From an uncultured Collinsella sp. (GTDB taxonomy: Bacteria; Actinomycetota; Coriobacteriia; Coriobacteriales; Coriobacteriaceae), in assembly GCA_900548815.1 (NCBI GenBank), contig URLR01000053.1, positions 1 through 13,072 of the forward strand: 13,072 bases of DNA. The letters run 5' to 3'. Numbering within the stretch: position 1 is the first letter of the stretch; each line of letters starts with the position of its first letter. The translations under genes and the position numbers were made by a program. This document shows, one piece after another, positions 6,222 through 13,025 of the stretch. Under the pieces are notes generated by a model. It saw nothing but the letters and a program-made list of their open reading frames with translations. It did not search any database and had not been told where the DNA came from.

Positions 6222-7385
6222 ATGTCGGAAAATATTGAGCAGCCGTTGCCGTCCACGTTTGAGGAGTTCAACGAGCAACGCAAGGCGGCGTTTATTCGCG
6301 TCAAGGATAATAAGCAGGCGGGTAATCGCCTGGTCGGTTTTCTGTGCAGCTACACGCCGCTCGAGATTATCGATGCCGCGGGGGCTGCGAGCGTGGCGCT
6401 GTGCGGCACGTCCGACGAGGTGATTCCCGAGGCCGAGAAGGTGCTGCCGGCAAACCTGTGCCCGCTCATCAAGTCTACGTATGGTTTTGCCTATTCGCAA
6501 AAGTGCCCGTTTACGTACTTTAGCGACATGATCATCGGTGAGACCACCTGCGACGGCAAGAAGAAGATGTACGAGCTGCTCAACGAGCTCAAGCGCACGC
6601 ACATTCTGCATCTTCCGCAGGGCCGCGATCGAGCCTACGAGCGCGAGGGCTGGTACGAGGAGTGCCGTCTGCTCAAGGAGGAGCTCGAGAACTTCTACGG
6701 CATCGCGATTACCGACGATGATCTGCGCGCTGCCGTCCGTCGTCGCAACCGCTTGCGTGCGGCCCAGCTCGAGATGTTTGCGCTGCAGGCCAACCAGCCG
6801 GCGGCCATGAGCGGCGTCGACCTGATGAGCACCATGTTTGCCGGTACGTTTAGCTTTGATATCGAGGCCTATACGCAGCAGCTGGAGCAAAAGGTTGTCA
6901 AGCTGCGCGAGGCCTACGACGCGAGCGAGCGCCCGGTTGCGGCGGATGCCAAGCGCATTCTGATCACCGGCTGCCCGGTGGGCGGCGTGATCAACAAGAT
7001 CGGTCGCACCATCGAGTTCAACGGTGGTGTGGTCGTGTGCATGGACGACTGCTCGGGCGAGCGCACGGCGGCCATGATGATCGACCCGGAGGCTCCCGAC
7101 ATCCTTCGCGCCATCGCCGACCGTTACCTGGATATCAACTGCTCGGTCATGACGCCCAACGACGGTCGTATGGAAAACACGCTGGCCATGTGCGAGAAGT
7201 ATCACGTCGATGGCGTAGTGGAGAGCGTGCTCCAGGCGTGCCACACCTTTAACGTGGAGAGTGCGCGCATGCAGGAGGCTGTCGAGGGTGCGGGCATTCC
7301 GTACATGAAGATCGAGACCGACTACAGCAACGGCGACATGGGACAGATCGAGACCCGCATCGCCGCCTTCATCGAAACCCTCTAG
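6222..7385 (+). CDS. Double-cubane-cluster anaerobic reductase, YjiM-like (paralogue 2)
   Basis: A 387-residue protein. ATG 6222 has AAGGAG (6212-6217) 4 nt upstream; the frame is open further upstream but overlaps the previous gene and the repeat, so that part is not coding. It resembles E. coli YjiM in length and in motifs along the whole protein: Cys42 in LCSYTPLEI, Cys80 in LCPLIKSTYGF, Cys95 in KCPF, Cys110 in ETTCDGKKKMYE, then ITGCPVGG, DDCSG, INCSVMTPNDGR and LQACHTFNVES. In this family two [4Fe-4S]-type cubanes share a bridging sulfide, and a characterised member reduces small molecules such as acetylene and azide in vitro; physiological substrates are unknown. It acts in the cytoplasm with an HgdC-type ATPase. 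Copies of a hairpin repeat flank it on both sides. Confidence 0.87.
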   Translation: MSENIEQPLPSTFEEFNEQRKAAFIRVKDNKQAGNRLVGFLCSYTPLEIIDAAGAASVALCGTSDEVIPEAEKVLPANLCPLIKSTYGFAYSQKCPFTYFSDMIIGETTCDGKKKMYELLNELKRTHILHLPQGRDRAYEREGWYEECRLLKEELENFYGIAITDDDLRAAVRRRNRLRAAQLEMFALQANQPAAMSGVDLMSTMFAGTFSFDIEAYTQQLEQKVVKLREAYDASERPVAADAKRILITGCPVGGVINKIGRTIEFNGGVVVCMDDCSGERTAAMMIDPEAPDILRAIADRYLDINCSVMTPNDGRMENTLAMCEKYHVDGVVESVLQACHTFNVESARMQEAVEGAGIPYMKIETDYSNGDMGQIETRIAAFIETL

Positions 7386-7481
7386 CTTCCTCAGGCACCG
7401 GATCTTGCTCCTCAAACCGTCGCTTGCGTACCCAATGTACGCTGCGCTCCTCTTTCGGGGCAATCTCCGGCACCTGAGAAA
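7386..7481. repeat. Palindromic intergenic repeat, copy B
   Basis: A 96-bp second copy, starting at the base after the paralogue 2 stop codon. Pairings are CTCAGG (7390-7395) with CCTGAG (7473-7478), CCGGA (7398-7402) with TCCGG (7466-7470), TTGCTC (7405-7410) with GGGCAA (7458-7463, one G-U), and a perfect central GCGTAC/GTACGC (7426-7431/7437-7442) around CCAAT. Three pairs differ from copy A by changes on both sides that keep the pairing: C6091-G6176 versus T7391-A7477, C6100-G6167 versus G7400-C7468, and G6110-C6157 versus C7410-G7458. Confidence 0.85.
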
Positions 7482-7540
7482 CCTAGAGCTAAGGCGCCTG
7501 AACGCGCCGCTACCTTTGATGTTTAGATTGGGAGAGAGCC

Positions 7541-8305
7541 ATGATAGGGATCGGGATCGATATCGGGTCTACGGCGGCTAAGGCTGCTGTGGTCGATGGA
7601 GGGGGTTCGGTGGCGTGGACGTGCGTGCAGCCAACCGGGTTCTCCTCGGTCGATGCTTCCGAGCGGCTGCGCGAGGCACTGGCAGCGGCGGGTTATGACG
7701 TGGCTGCCGACGACGTGCGCGTGGTCGCGACTGGCTACGGCCGTGTTGCCGTGCTCTATGCGCACAAGGTCGTGACCGAGATCACCTGTCACGGCACCGG
7801 TGCCGTGCGCCTGTTTGGCGACCACGGCACCGTGATCGACGTGGGCGGCCAGGACACCAAGGTCATTCAGCTTAAAAGTGGCCGCGTGGCCAAGTTTGCC
7901 ATGAACGACAAGTGCGCCGCCGGCACGGGGCGCTTTTTGGAGATCATGGCCGACCGCCTAGGCATTTCCCAGCAGCAGATGGCGGACCTCGCTCGCATCG
8001 GCGAGCCCACCAAGATCAGCAGCATGTGCACGGTGTTTGCCGAAAGCGAGGTTATCAGCCTGATTGGTCGCGGTGAGCCGCGCGAGAACATCGCCCGCGG
8101 TGTGATTGAGAGTGTCGTGTCGCGTGTGGCCACTATGGCCGGGCAGGCAGCGGGCGCTCCGTACTATCTGACGGGAGGGCTGTGCGAGAACGCCTACGTT
8201 GTGGAGCGGCTTGCCGCGCAGCTGGGGTCGCCGGTCACCACCTCGCCCCAGGCCCGCTTTGCCGGTGCCATCGGCGCGGCGATTCGCGCACAGGCGCTCA
8301 ATTAA
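7541..8305 (+). CDS. HgdC-like acyl-CoA dehydratase/double-cubane reductase ATPase activator
   Basis: A 254-residue protein, the usual length for this family. ATG 7541 has GGAG (7531-7534) 6 nt upstream. It is an ASKHA-fold ATPase: phosphate-1 motif GIDIGSTAAKAAVV at the N terminus, phosphate-2 motif VIDVGGQDTKVI, and adenosine motif YYLTGGLCENAYVV near the C terminus. The two cysteines that bind a single [4Fe-4S] cluster at the dimer interface in HgdC are present, in NDKCAAGTGRFLE and SSMCTVFAESEV. The homodimer uses ATP to push a low-potential electron into its HgdB-type partner. Here it follows two partner paralogues and probably serves both. No terminator separates it from selD, 69 nt downstream. 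Confidence 0.93.
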   Translation: MIGIGIDIGSTAAKAAVVDGGGSVAWTCVQPTGFSSVDASERLREALAAAGYDVAADDVRVVATGYGRVAVLYAHKVVTEITCHGTGAVRLFGDHGTVIDVGGQDTKVIQLKSGRVAKFAMNDKCAAGTGRFLEIMADRLGISQQQMADLARIGEPTKISSMCTVFAESEVISLIGRGEPRENIARGVIESVVSRVATMAGQAAGAPYYLTGGLCENAYVVERLAAQLGSPVTTSPQARFAGAIGAAIRAQALN

Positions 8306-8334
8306 TGCATCCGCCGCAGGCTCGCATTCATGCG

Positions 8335-8340
8335 TATACT
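8335..8340 (+). promoter_or_regulatory. Possible -10 element upstream of selD
   Basis: TATACT in the context GCGTATACTGGG, 34 nt before the selD start. There is no recognisable -35 box at 16-18 nt, so selD may simply be co-transcribed from upstream. Confidence 0.25.
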
Positions 8341-8374
8341 GGGAGAAATGATTGACCGAAGAGAGGAGGTATCG

Positions 8375-9436
8375 ATGGCTGACGATCAGATTAAGCTCAC
8401 GTCCATGACTGCTGCGAGCGGTTGAGCCGCTAAGTTGGCTCCTGGAGCCCTCGCCCAGGTCCTGGGCGATTTACCCAATGTGCATAACGACAACTTGCTC
8501 GTAGGGTTCGATACCTCCGACGATGCGAGCGTCTTCCGTGTTGGCGATAACTTGGGCCTCGTTCAGTCCGTCGACTTCTTCCCACCGATGGTCGACGACC
8601 CGTTTCTGTTTGGCCAGATCGCCGCGGCCAACTCGCTGTCGGACATCTACGCCATGGGCGGGCGGCCGAGCCATGCCATGAACCTGCTCTGCATACCCAG
8701 TTGCCTGGGCGTTGAGGTTGCCGGGCAGATTTTGGCAGGCGGTGCCGACAAGTGCGTCGAGGCGGGTTGTTCCATCGCGGGCGGTCACACCATCAACGAC
8801 GACGAGCCCAAGTACGGCCTGTCCGTGAGCGGTTTTGTCGCGCTCGACCGCATGCTCGCCAACAGCGGCGCGCGCGTGGGCGATGTTCTGCTGCTGACCA
8901 AGGCGATCGGCTCGGGCATCATCACCACGGCCATTAAGGGCGAGCTCATCGAGCAGGACGAGGCCGCAGCCATGTTTGACTCGATGCGCACCCTCAACGA
9001 GGCCCCGATTCGTCTGGCCGAGGGACTCGAGCTTCACGGCTGTACCGACATTACGGGCTTTGGCCTGATCGGGCACGTATGCGAGATGGCCGAGGGCTCG
9101 GACGTGCAGATTGAGCTTGCGTCGGGGGCGGTGCCGCTCTTTGATCAAGTGCTTGACATGGCGCGTTTGGGCATTATCCCCGCGGGCTCCTACCGCAACC
9201 AGGACTTCTTTGGCCCGCGTGTGACGGCCGACGAGGGCCTGGAGCCGGGCATGCTGGATGCGCTGTACGATCCGCAGACGTCTGGTGGCCTGCTCATCGC
9301 GGCACCTGCTGCCGATGTGGATGAGCTTGTGCGCCGTCTGCATGCCGAGGGACGTATCGCCGCCGTCGTCGGTCGCGTGTGCGAGCCGGTGCCAGGCGGT
9401 CCTGCCGTTCGCGTTGTGCGCTCGTTGATATCGTAA
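8375..9436 (+). CDS. selD: Selenide, water dikinase SelD, selenocysteine-containing (TGA 8423-8425 read as Sec)
   Basis: The enzyme makes selenophosphate from selenide and ATP. The true start is ATG 8375 behind GAGGAGGT (8363-8370). Sixteen codons later an in-frame TGA is followed, still in frame, by the rest of the protein, 353 residues in all. The TGA is residue 17, the position of catalytic Cys17 in E. coli SelD, and Lys20 is retained (SGUAAKLAPG). E. coli Cys19, which is not essential there, is Ala here. Other SelD features are DDASVF, SVDFFPPMVDDPFLFGQIAAANSLSDIYAMGG, GGHTINDDEPKYGLSVSG, TDITGFGLIGHV and DPQTSGGLLI. A start at TTG 8435 would delete the active site and has no ribosome binding site. 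A Sec-dependent SelD needs selA, selB and selC, which lie outside the window. yedF follows after 47 nt. Confidence 0.93.
8451..8469 (+). promoter_or_regulatory. Candidate bacterial SECIS hairpin of selD
   Basis: TCGCCCAG (8451-8458), loop GTC (8459-8461), CTGGGCGA (8462-8469): a perfect 8-bp stem. The loop begins 33 nt after the TGA with a G first, inside the general distance and loop-G rules described for bacterial SECIS elements bound by SelB. A nearer hairpin, GGCT (8437-8440)/AGCC (8446-8449), has a loop starting CC and fits less well. Confidence 0.55.
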
Positions 9437-9440
9437 AATC

Positions 9441-9464
9441 GGCCGCCCGCATCACGGGGCGGTC
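9441..9464 (+). other. Intercistronic hairpin between selD and yedF
   Basis: GGCCGCCC (9441-9448) pairs with GGGCGGTC (9457-9464), 8 bp with one G-U and an 8-nt loop. No T-run follows, so it is not a standard terminator; it may affect mRNA processing or stability. Confidence 0.45.
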
Positions 9465-9483
9465 ACATTCGAAAGGAAAAACT

Positions 9484-10110
9484 ATGTCTACCAAGATTGA
9501 AGTCAATGCCATGGGCGATGCCTGCCCGCTGCCCGTCGTCAAGACGCTCAAGGCCCTCAAGCAGCTCAATGGCGAGGGCGCTGTGGTGACCTCGGTCGAC
9601 AACGAGACCGCCGTCAAGAACATCTCCAAGATGGCGCAGGAGAAGGGCTGCACGGCCTCGGTCGAGAAGGTTTCTGACGCCGAGTGGCACGTGACCGTGG
9701 CGACCTCTGGCGCCGTTGCCGTGGCTGATCCCGAGCAGGATGGCGCCGCCTTCTGTGATGCCAGCGCCGGCAAGGGCAAGCTCGTCATTTCCGTCTACAC
9801 CGACTGCATGGGCCGCGGCGACGACGAGCTGGGCCACAAGCTCATGAAGGCCTTTATCTTTGCCGTGACGCAGCAGGAGGAGCTGCCCGCGACCATGCTG
9901 TTCTACAACGGCGGCGCCAAGCTCACTGTCGAGGGCTCGCCGGTACTCGACGACCTGAAGGGTCTGGCCGAGCAGGGTGTCGAGATCCTCACCTGTGGTA
10001 CCTGCCTCGACCACTATGGCATTAAAGACCAGCTTGCGGTGGGCGAGGTCACCAACATGTACGTGATCGTGGAGAAGATGGAGCAGGCCGTGCGCGTCGT
10101 GCGCCCGTAG
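9484..10110 (+). CDS. yedF: Sulfurtransferase-like selenium metabolism protein YedF
   Basis: A 208-residue protein. ATG 9484 follows GAAAGGAAAA (9471-9480); the frame is open further upstream but there it overlaps selD. Residues 1-75 form a TusA-like domain with the signature DACPLPVVKTLKAL, Cys14 being the expected persulfide/perselenide carrier. An acidic-alanine linker leads to a DsrE-like domain (~98-208) beginning LVISVYTDCMGRGDDELGHKLMKAF, with Cys171 and Cys174 in the CGTCLDHYGI motif. This two-domain layout defines the YedF selenium family, which occurs mainly next to selD and has been linked to selenium-dependent molybdenum hydroxylases. Its biochemical step is not settled; selenium relay from the desulfurase to SelD is a reasonable inference from the context. 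Confidence 0.9.
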   Translation: MSTKIEVNAMGDACPLPVVKTLKALKQLNGEGAVVTSVDNETAVKNISKMAQEKGCTASVEKVSDAEWHVTVATSGAVAVADPEQDGAAFCDASAGKGKLVISVYTDCMGRGDDELGHKLMKAFIFAVTQQEELPATMLFYNGGAKLTVEGSPVLDDLKGLAEQGVEILTCGTCLDHYGIKDQLAVGEVTNMYVIVEKMEQAVRVVRP

Positions 10111-10129
10111 CGTATTGGTTGGAGTTGCC

Positions 10130-10381
10130 ATGAGGGAGAAGCGCCCGGCGCTTGTCATCACGTTTCCCACCACGGCGGCCGCCATGGGGTGCGAGACCCT
10201 ATGCATCGAGCGCGGCCTTCCCGGGCGCACGATTCCCGTGCCCGGGGAGGTCGCTGCCGGCTGCGGCTTGGCGTGGAAGGCGCTGCCTTCGGAAGAGGAC
10301 CTGCTGCGCGGCGAGCTTGCCGCGGCGGGCGTCCCCACCGAGGGCTTTACGGTGATCGACATGTGGGAGGTCGTGCGATGA
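10130..10381 (+). CDS. DUF3343 family protein (putative Se/S carrier)
   Basis: An 83-residue protein. ATG 10130 is chosen over TTG 10115 because GGAG (10121-10124) lies 5 nt upstream. It begins ALVITFPTTAAAMGCETLC (Cys21, Cys25), has PGRTIPVPGEVAAGCGLAWKA with Cys45 in the GCGLA motif typical of DUF3343, and ends VIDMWEV. Small single-domain proteins of this family recur beside yedF, selD and class V desulfurases and are annotated as putative selenium/sulfur carriers from that context; no direct function is known to me. Its TGA stop overlaps the next start as ATGA (10378-10381), so the two are translationally coupled. Confidence 0.85.
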   Translation: MREKRPALVITFPTTAAAMGCETLCIERGLPGRTIPVPGEVAAGCGLAWKALPSEEDLLRGELAAAGVPTEGFTVIDMWEVVR

Positions 10382-11517
10382 TCTACCTGGATAACGCTGC
10401 GACGACCATGCATAAGCCGCAAACGGTCATTGATGCCGTGACGCAGGCGATGTGCTCGCTCGGCAATGCCGGGCGCGGCGCGACGTCGGGCGCGCTCGAT
10501 GCGGCGCGTACCATTCACGGCTGCCGCGCCAAGCTTGCGCGCTTGCTGGGCTGCCCGCGTGCTGACCATGTTTGTTTTACGCCCAACTCCACCGCGGCGC
10601 TCAACACCGTCATCAATGGCGTGGTGCGCCCCGGCGACCGTGTGGTCACAACGGTGCTCGAGCACAACTCCGTGCTACGTCCGCTCAATCGCCTGGCGGT
10701 AGAGCAGGGCGTGACCGTTGAGCATGCGGGCTGCGACGCGAACGGCGTGCTCGACTACGACGAGCTCGAGCGGTTGGTCACGCTGGGCACGCGTGCTGTG
10801 GTGGTGACGCACGCCTCCAATGTGACCGGCAACGCGGTCGACATTGCGCGCGTGGCGGCCATGGCCCATGCGGCCGGTGCGCTGGTGATCGTCGACGCCT
10901 CGCAGTCTGCCGGTACGGCGCATATCGATATGCAGGCCGTGGGGCTTGACGTGGTGTGCTTTACCGGCCATAAGGGGCTCATGGGACCTCAAGGCACCGG
11001 TGGCCTGGCCGTGGCGGAGGGCATTGACGTGGCGCCGTGGGCCATGGGCGGCACGGGCGTGCACAGTTTCGATGCGTTGCAGCCGCTTGAGTGGCCCACG
11101 CGCCTTGAGGCGGGCACGCTCAACGGCCACGGTATCGCGGGACTTTCTGCCGGCCTCGACTATATCGAGGCCCAGGGTGGGGTCGAGGCGATTGCTGCCC
11201 ACGAGCGCGCACTCGCTGATCGCTTCCTTTCCGGTGTGCGCGAGATTCCGGGGATTAAGCTCTACGGTGCCTTTGACCAGCCGACGCGCTCGGCGATCGT
11301 TTCGCTTAACGTGGGAGATGTCGACTCTGCCGAGATCTCGGATGCGCTCATGCAAGGGTGGGGGATTGCGACGCGCCCCGGCGCCCATTGCGCTCCGCTC
11401 ATGCACCGCGCGTTAGGTACCGAGCGCCAGGGTGTCGTCCGCTTCTCGTTTGGGTATTTCAACACTACCGAAGAAGTCGACACGGCTATCGATGCTCTGT
11501 GCGATTTAGCCTGCTAA
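10378..11517 (+). CDS. Class V aminotransferase, cysteine desulfurase (probable selenium mobilising)
   Basis: A 379-residue PLP enzyme starting at ATG 10378, overlapping the previous stop by 4 nt. It opens with MIYLDNAATT, the standard start of NifS/SufS-type desulfurases. PLP-site elements are EHNSVLRP, IVDASQSAGT and TGHKGLMGPQGTGG, with Lys199 as the Schiff-base lysine. The persulfide cysteine is Cys338 in RPGAHCAPLMHRALGT, on a short loop as in the SufS/CsdB group. The last residue, Cys379, is also a cysteine. Linkage to selD, yedF and DUF3343 suggests it takes selenium from selenocysteine or loads it as a perselenide, rather than serving Fe-S assembly; no suf or isc partner lies beside it. 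Substrate choice cannot be read from sequence. Confidence 0.9.
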   Translation: MIYLDNAATTMHKPQTVIDAVTQAMCSLGNAGRGATSGALDAARTIHGCRAKLARLLGCPRADHVCFTPNSTAALNTVINGVVRPGDRVVTTVLEHNSVLRPLNRLAVEQGVTVEHAGCDANGVLDYDELERLVTLGTRAVVVTHASNVTGNAVDIARVAAMAHAAGALVIVDASQSAGTAHIDMQAVGLDVVCFTGHKGLMGPQGTGGLAVAEGIDVAPWAMGGTGVHSFDALQPLEWPTRLEAGTLNGHGIAGLSAGLDYIEAQGGVEAIAAHERALADRFLSGVREIPGIKLYGAFDQPTRSAIVSLNVGDVDSAEISDALMQGWGIATRPGAHCAPLMHRALGTERQGVVRFSFGYFNTTEEVDTAIDALCDLAC

Positions 11518-11540
11518 AGCTGCTAGACCGTTTATACTTG

Positions 11541-11574
11541 CGGGACGGGTCTTTTGCCCGTCCCGTTTTTGTTT
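11541..11574 (+). terminator. Rho-independent terminator after the selenium operon
   Basis: CGGGACGGG (11541-11549), loop TCTTTTG, CCCGTCCCG (11557-11565), then TTTTTGTTT. A perfect 9-bp stem with a long T-run, the clearest terminator in the window. A TATACT at 11533-11538 could be a -10 for brnQ but has no matching -35. Confidence 0.93.
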
Positions 11575-11593
11575 CGACCCGAAAGGTGTGCCT

Positions 11594-12952
11594 ATGGCCT
11601 CATCCGCACCGCGCGGTCTGCGCTCCGACCATGTCGTTACCGTCGGCATCGCCCTATTCTCGATGCTCTTTGGCGCCGGCAACCTCATCATTCCGCCATT
11701 GCTGGCACTTCAGGCCGGCACGGCCACGCCGCTTGCCATGATCGGCTTTTTGATTGCCGCTATCGGTCTGCCTGTTATGGGATTTATCGCCGTCGCGCTC
11801 GCCGGCACGGCCCGCGAGCTGGCTGGGCGCGTGCATCCTAAGTTTGGCGAATTCTTCGTTGCGGCGGTGTATCTGGCCATCGGCCCGTGCCTGGCCATTC
11901 CGCGCACAAGCTCTACGGCCTTCGAGATGCTGGTGCCGCTACTGCCCGAGGGCGTTTCGCTCGGCACGGCTCGCCTGGTGTTTGCCGTTGGCTTCTTTGT
12001 CGTCGCGTTTGCGCTCACGCTGCGTCCGGGCGTTATCACGCGCGTGCTCGGGCGCATTACGGGCCCCGCGCTCATTGCGCTCATCGTGCTGGTCGTGGGT
12101 GCTGCCGTGATCTCGCCGCTGGGACCGGCTGCCGCGCCGCAGACTCCCTACAATGCCGGTGCTACCATGCAGGGCTTTTTGACCGGTTATCAGACCATGG
12201 ATCTGCTTGCGTCGCTCGCCTTCGGCATCATCATCGCCGAGACCATCCACGAGTTGGGTGTTACCGATGACAAGCGCGTGGCCTTTGAGATTTCGCGCTC
12301 CGGTGTGATCGCCGGCGTGCTCATGGCCGTCATCTACTGCGGTTTGGCCCTTGCCGGTATGCAGCTCGGCACCGTGATGTCCGACGCCACCAACGGCGCC
12401 GCCATTCTCGCCCGCTCGGCCTCCATGCACTTTGGGCTTGCCGGCACGGTCGTGGTCTTCGCCATCTTCTTCCTCGCCTGCATGAACGTGTGCATCGGCC
12501 TCATCAGCTGCTGCGCGCGTTACTTCTGCGAAACGTATGTGGTTAAAGGGGGAGCGGAGGCCTCCGAGGAGGCCATGCGCCGTCCCTTTGCGATTCTCGC
12601 CTTTGTGTTCGCAGCGTTTTCGTGCGTGCTCTCCAACGTGGGCCTCGACGTGATCCTCATGTTCTCGGTGCCCATGCTCAACGCCTTGTATCCCGTCGCC
12701 ATCGTGCTGGTCCTCATGGGTTTGGTACACGGCTTTTGCGACGCTCATCCGCAGGTGTGGGTCTGGGTCGGCGGCGTGGTTGCCGTGCAGAGCGTGATCA
12801 CCTCGGTCCGCGATGCGTTCTTTGCGGGCGCGTGGCTGCCGTTTGATGCGCTACCCCTGGCAGACATCGGTGCCGCGTGGGCGCCGGTTGCCGTGGTGGC
12901 GTTTGTGATTGGTCTGCTCCACAGCAAGTTTGTCGCACATTCGAGGAGCTAG
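11594..12952 (+). CDS. brnQ: BrnQ/LIVCS-family branched-chain amino acid transporter
   Basis: A 452-residue, strongly hydrophobic protein with about 12 membrane segments, matching the family's length. ATG 11594 has GAAAGG (11581-11586) 7 nt upstream; a GTG at 11588 is too close to that site. Family motifs are ALFSMLFGAGNLIIPPLLALQAG in the first segment, AIGPCLAIPRTSSTAFEML in the third, and TGYQTMDLLASLAFGIIIAETI in the middle. LIVCS proteins import leucine, isoleucine and valine with Na+ or H+. It lies after the selenium terminator with its own ribosome binding site and has no evident link to selenium or molybdenum. It stops 73 bases before the adapter. Confidence 0.92.
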   Translation: MASSAPRGLRSDHVVTVGIALFSMLFGAGNLIIPPLLALQAGTATPLAMIGFLIAAIGLPVMGFIAVALAGTARELAGRVHPKFGEFFVAAVYLAIGPCLAIPRTSSTAFEMLVPLLPEGVSLGTARLVFAVGFFVVAFALTLRPGVITRVLGRITGPALIALIVLVVGAAVISPLGPAAAPQTPYNAGATMQGFLTGYQTMDLLASLAFGIIIAETIHELGVTDDKRVAFEISRSGVIAGVLMAVIYCGLALAGMQLGTVMSDATNGAAILARSASMHFGLAGTVVVFAIFFLACMNVCIGLISCCARYFCETYVVKGGAEASEEAMRRPFAILAFVFAAFSCVLSNVGLDVILMFSVPMLNALYPVAIVLVLMGLVHGFCDAHPQVWVWVGGVVAVQSVITSVRDAFFAGAWLPFDALPLADIGAAWAPVAVVAFVIGLLHSKFVAHSRS

Positions 12953-12963
12953 GGTTTCTGCGC

Positions 12964-12992
12964 TTGCACAGGCGGGGAGTCTCCCCTATAAT
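12964..12992 (+). promoter_or_regulatory. Promoter for a gene beyond the right edge
   Basis: TTGCAC (12964-12969), a 17-nt spacer and a perfect TATAAT (12987-12992). The spacer holds a small dyad GGGGA-GTC-TCCCC (12974-12986) that could be an operator or a weak brnQ terminator stem. The gene it would drive is cut off by the adapter. Confidence 0.5.
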
Positions 12993-13025
12993 TTCCTTCG
13001 CTTTGGGACACGCAAGGTTTAGACC

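Noticed and set aside
5862..7385. A 507-codon frame implying an N-terminal extension of the second reductase
   Set aside because: The first 120 codons overlap the first reductase gene out of frame and run through the repeat. ATG 6222 has a good ribosome binding site and matches the YjiM-like length.
4784..7385. The two HgdB-like genes as alpha and beta subunits of a classical 2-hydroxyacyl-CoA dehydratase
   Set aside because: Both carry the TCDGKKK and CPLIKS motifs typical of YjiM/double-cubane proteins, and no CoA-transferase, acyl-CoA dehydrogenase or amino acid degradation gene is adjacent. Not fully excluded.
4598..7463. Similar minus-strand peptides containing YASDGL..KI.CL at two places, suggesting a small protein family
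   Set aside because: The similarity comes entirely from the palindromic repeat (6086-6180 and 7386-7481) read in the same frame; there is no separate ribosome binding site or conserved continuation.
8423..8425. Premature stop making selD a pseudogene
   Set aside because: The TGA falls exactly on the catalytic position, both sides encode conserved SelD sequence in one frame, and no other damage is present, so Sec decoding is the better reading.
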